From Planctomycetota bacterium (GTDB lineage Bacteria; Planctomycetota; GCA-002687715; DRQF01): a DNA stretch of 7,003 nt. Positions 5,139 through 7,003 of this stretch are shown here, one piece after another. The notes under the pieces are model-generated. The model saw nothing but the letters and a program-made list of their open reading frames with translations. It was not told where the DNA came from and ran no database searches. The stretch covers positions 1-7,003 of the forward strand of contig JAJRYU010000586.1 of assembly GCA_024275615.1 (NCBI GenBank), written 5' to 3'. The stretch's first letter is position 1. Each line of letters begins with the position of its first letter. Both the position numbers and the translations under genes were made by a program.

Positions 5139-7003
5139 ATGAGAATTCTGCATTTTGTTCACGGCTGGTATCCTCGCCACACGGGTGGTACGGAGCAGTA
5201 CGTCGACGCTCTCTTGCGTGAGCTGGAGCATTCTGGAAATACCGTTGCTATCGTTGCGGGCAGCGAAGAACCCGCTGACCAGGCGAAGATCACCCGTGAT
5301 GGCACGGGACCGGTTCCGGTCTATCGCGTCCAAAGGTGCGGGCTCTATTTGGAGTCGTGGTACCAGGGTTCCAATCCCGAAGTCGAGCAGCTCATTCAGG
5401 AACTTATCGTCGATCTTGAGCCTGACGTTATTCACATTCATCATTGGCGCCGACTGAGCAATCGCCTGGTAGAGGTGGCAACACGCCTCGGTATCCCAAC
5501 AGTCTTGACACTACACGATACGGCAGCTACATGTTCACGAACATTTCGTGTGCGAGAAGGCGCATTTTGTCTCAGGGATCCAATCGCCGAAAATTGTCGG
5601 AATTGCGTCGATCGATTTTGGTTTCAGGACGATGAGGAAATCGAAGGTCGGGTCGAATCCTATCGCCTTGAAATGGCCAGAGAGCTGGACTTGGCCACAG
5701 TTGTCATCTCTCCTTCGCAAGCGCTCAAAGATGTCGTGGAATGGCACCAACCATCAGCATCTAAGGAAATCGAAGTGATTCCTCATCCTCGTCTCTATCC
5801 GCCGTGCACACCAGCGCCGAAAAACCCCAGGGAAGGCGATATCTTGTCGCTGGCTTATTGGGGCGCCCTGCAGCCTATGAAAGGTGTCCATCTCCTCCTG
5901 GAAGCTCTGCACAGAACAAGAGAACCCCAGTCTTTTCATCTGGATATCTGGGGTGGAGTGGACAGTGCCTCCCAGGAGTACATCGATCAGCTCTACCAGT
6001 TGGCGGAAGATCTTGACGTCACTTTTCGGGGATCATTTTCGGCCCACCAAATTCCAGATCACTATGATCTTGCCGTCTTTCCATCCATCGCCCTTGAAAG
6101 CTATTCATTCACCGTCGACGAATCTTTCGAGCGCGGGATTCCTGTTCTTGTTCCCGATCGCGGGGCACCAGCTGAGAGAGTCGGCCTGAGCGATGCGACC
6201 TTCCGCCCCGAAGACGCATCTGACTTGGCTTCCCATCTCCAAGTCTTGCTCGACGAACCTGCACGCCTCGATGCCCTGGGCTTCGCCATCCCCGCCCTTC
6301 CAGACTTGGGTGAGCATGTCGCTCGACTACTTGACATTTACGATCGGGCAGTAGACGAATTTCGTCAACCAGAAGAATCGCGTTTCGGATCTGGAGTGAG
6401 GCGCGCATCTTTGATGCAGAGTATCTTGCGGTCTAGAGATGAGCGTCTTTATTCGCTACGGGGTCGCGCTGATGGTAAGAGTGAACAAGCTCTCGCTCTT
6501 GGCAAGGAGCTTGCTCAACGCGACAAGATTATTGGCAAGAGAGATGAAATACTCGATGACTTCAACACCAATTTGGGCGCCCTCACGAAGGCTCTAGAGG
6601 AGAGGGATCGTGAATTAGAGAAGCTCCGCAATCAAATCGTCGAGAAGGAGGTTTTCTTCTCCTATCGTGTCGAGGAGCATGACGAAGTTGTTATCGAGCA
6701 GAATCGACAACTTGAGGACTATCGGCGCTCCACAGACGAACTGCAAGCGATGAATCGTGATCTTGAGATTCAACTCGAGAACCTGAATAGCAAGAGAGCC
6801 GAGCTCGATGCCGCGTTGGCAAAAACTCACGAAGAACTCTCTTCCGCCCACACCGGATTACGCGCAGGCGAGGAAGAACGAGCGGCTCTCCTGCGCAGCA
6901 TCGAAAATCATGAGTCCAAACATCAAGACGAGGTGAGTCAAAGGGCACGTTTGGAAGCCGAAGTCAGAGGGCTCAGGCGCGAACTGCTCGAAAGAGATGG
7001 AGA
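5139..7003 (+). CDS. GT4-type glycosyltransferase fused to a long coiled coil, 3'-truncated by the window edge
   Basis: The frame is open from ATG 5139 through the last base: 621 complete codons and no stop. Residues 1 to about 405 form a complete GT-B glycosyltransferase parallel to the upstream gene: MRILHFVHGWYP, HTGGTEQ (14-20), HIHHW (99-103), TLHD (124-127), four cysteines as CX11CX8CX2C (132, 144, 153, 156), WGALQPMKGVHL (Lys248), DIWGG, and EX7E as ESYSFTVDE (Glu320, Glu328), then GIPVLVPDRGAP. In this copy the EX7E region has Ser in place of the usual Gly and of the Ala after the second Glu. From about residue 425 to the edge the protein turns into charged Leu/Glu/Arg/Lys/Gln sequence with heptad-like spacing and almost no Pro (for example ALEERDRELEKLRNQIVEKE), so a coiled coil of at least about 170-200 residues. 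Its role is unknown; oligomerisation, membrane tethering or a length-setting spacer are possible. A further domain may follow beyond the window. Probably co-transcribed with the upstream gene. Confidence 0.87.
   Translation, partial: MRILHFVHGWYPRHTGGTEQYVDALLRELEHSGNTVAIVAGSEEPADQAKITRDGTGPVPVYRVQRCGLYLESWYQGSNPEVEQLIQELIVDLEPDVIHIHHWRRLSNRLVEVATRLGIPTVLTLHDTAATCSRTFRVREGAFCLRDPIAENCRNCVDRFWFQDDEEIEGRVESYRLEMARELDLATVVISPSQALKDVVEWHQPSASKEIEVIPHPRLYPPCTPAPKNPREGDILSLAYWGALQPMKGVHLLLEALHRTREPQSFHLDIWGGVDSASQEYIDQLYQLAEDLDVTFRGSFSAHQIPDHYDLAVFPSIALESYSFTVDESFERGIPVLVPDRGAPAERVGLSDATFRPEDASDLASHLQVLLDEPARLDALGFAIPALPDLGEHVARLLDIYDRAVDEFRQPEESRFGSGVRRASLMQSILRSRDERLYSLRGRADGKSEQALALGKELAQRDKIIGKRDEILDDFNTNLGALTKALEERDRELEKLRNQIVEKEVFFSYRVEEHDEVVIEQNRQLEDYRRSTDELQAMNRDLEIQLENLNSKRAELDAALAKTHEELSSAHTGLRAGEEERAALLRSIENHESKHQDEVSQRARLEAEVRGLRRELLERDG

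Noticed and set aside
4668..5444. 258-codon open frame on the minus strand
   Set aside because: It spans the end of one glycosyltransferase, the gap and the start of the next; both sense frames have conserved catalytic motifs, and the antisense product is Arg-rich with no domain.
5444..6948. Several 60-100-codon open frames on both strands in the right third
   Set aside because: All are shadows of the single long frame beginning at 5139, which carries the glycosyltransferase motifs and the coiled coil.
1..7003. CRISPR array, tRNA or rRNA gene, transposase, phage or defence gene
   Set aside because: I saw no direct-repeat array, cloverleaf or rRNA-like sequence, and no reading frame with transposase, nuclease or toxin motifs.

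Overview
The window holds five protein-coding genes and no RNA genes, CRISPR arrays, insertion sequences or attachment sites that I can see. Base composition is balanced (roughly half G+C by eye) and bacterial. A lipoprotein signal and a secreted protein with a short Sec signal suggest a Gram-negative-type (diderm) bacterium. The secreted beta-rich protein, the DUF6624 lipoprotein and the DUF2339 membrane protein together remind me of Planctomycetota or another large-genome environmental phylum, but this is a weak taxonomic guess.

Layout. (1) Bases 2-1453, +: the C-terminal part of a large polytopic membrane protein of the DUF2339 type, cut by the left edge and built from about 125-residue internal repeats. 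(2) 1542-2240, +: a DUF6624 lipoprotein, probably co-transcribed with the first gene. (3) 2283-3560, -: a secreted protein with a nidogen-like beta domain, convergent with gene 2 across a 42-base gap. (4) A 254-base divergent intergenic region (3561-3814) carrying a perfect 18-base palindrome. (5) 3815-5047, +: a GT4-type glycosyltransferase beginning at GTG. (6) 5139 to the right edge, +: a second, paralogous GT4 glycosyltransferase with a long coiled-coil extension. This frame is open for more than 1.86 kb without a stop and is cut by the window edge, so a search for closed ORFs alone would miss it.

How it fits together. The two glycosyltransferases look like a tandem duplication. They share a near-identical motif layout, including four cysteines, HxHHW, TLHD and an EX7E catalytic region. 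They are the start of what is probably a polysaccharide or glycan assembly locus continuing to the right. The coiled coil on the second enzyme is the most distinctive architecture here. The left-hand genes form a separate cell-envelope pair of unknown function. I see no evidence of a defence system or mobile element. The items most worth a second look are the GT-coiled-coil fusion, an eight-G tract inside the first glycosyltransferase that could make it phase-variable, and the 18-base palindrome ahead of the secreted-protein gene.
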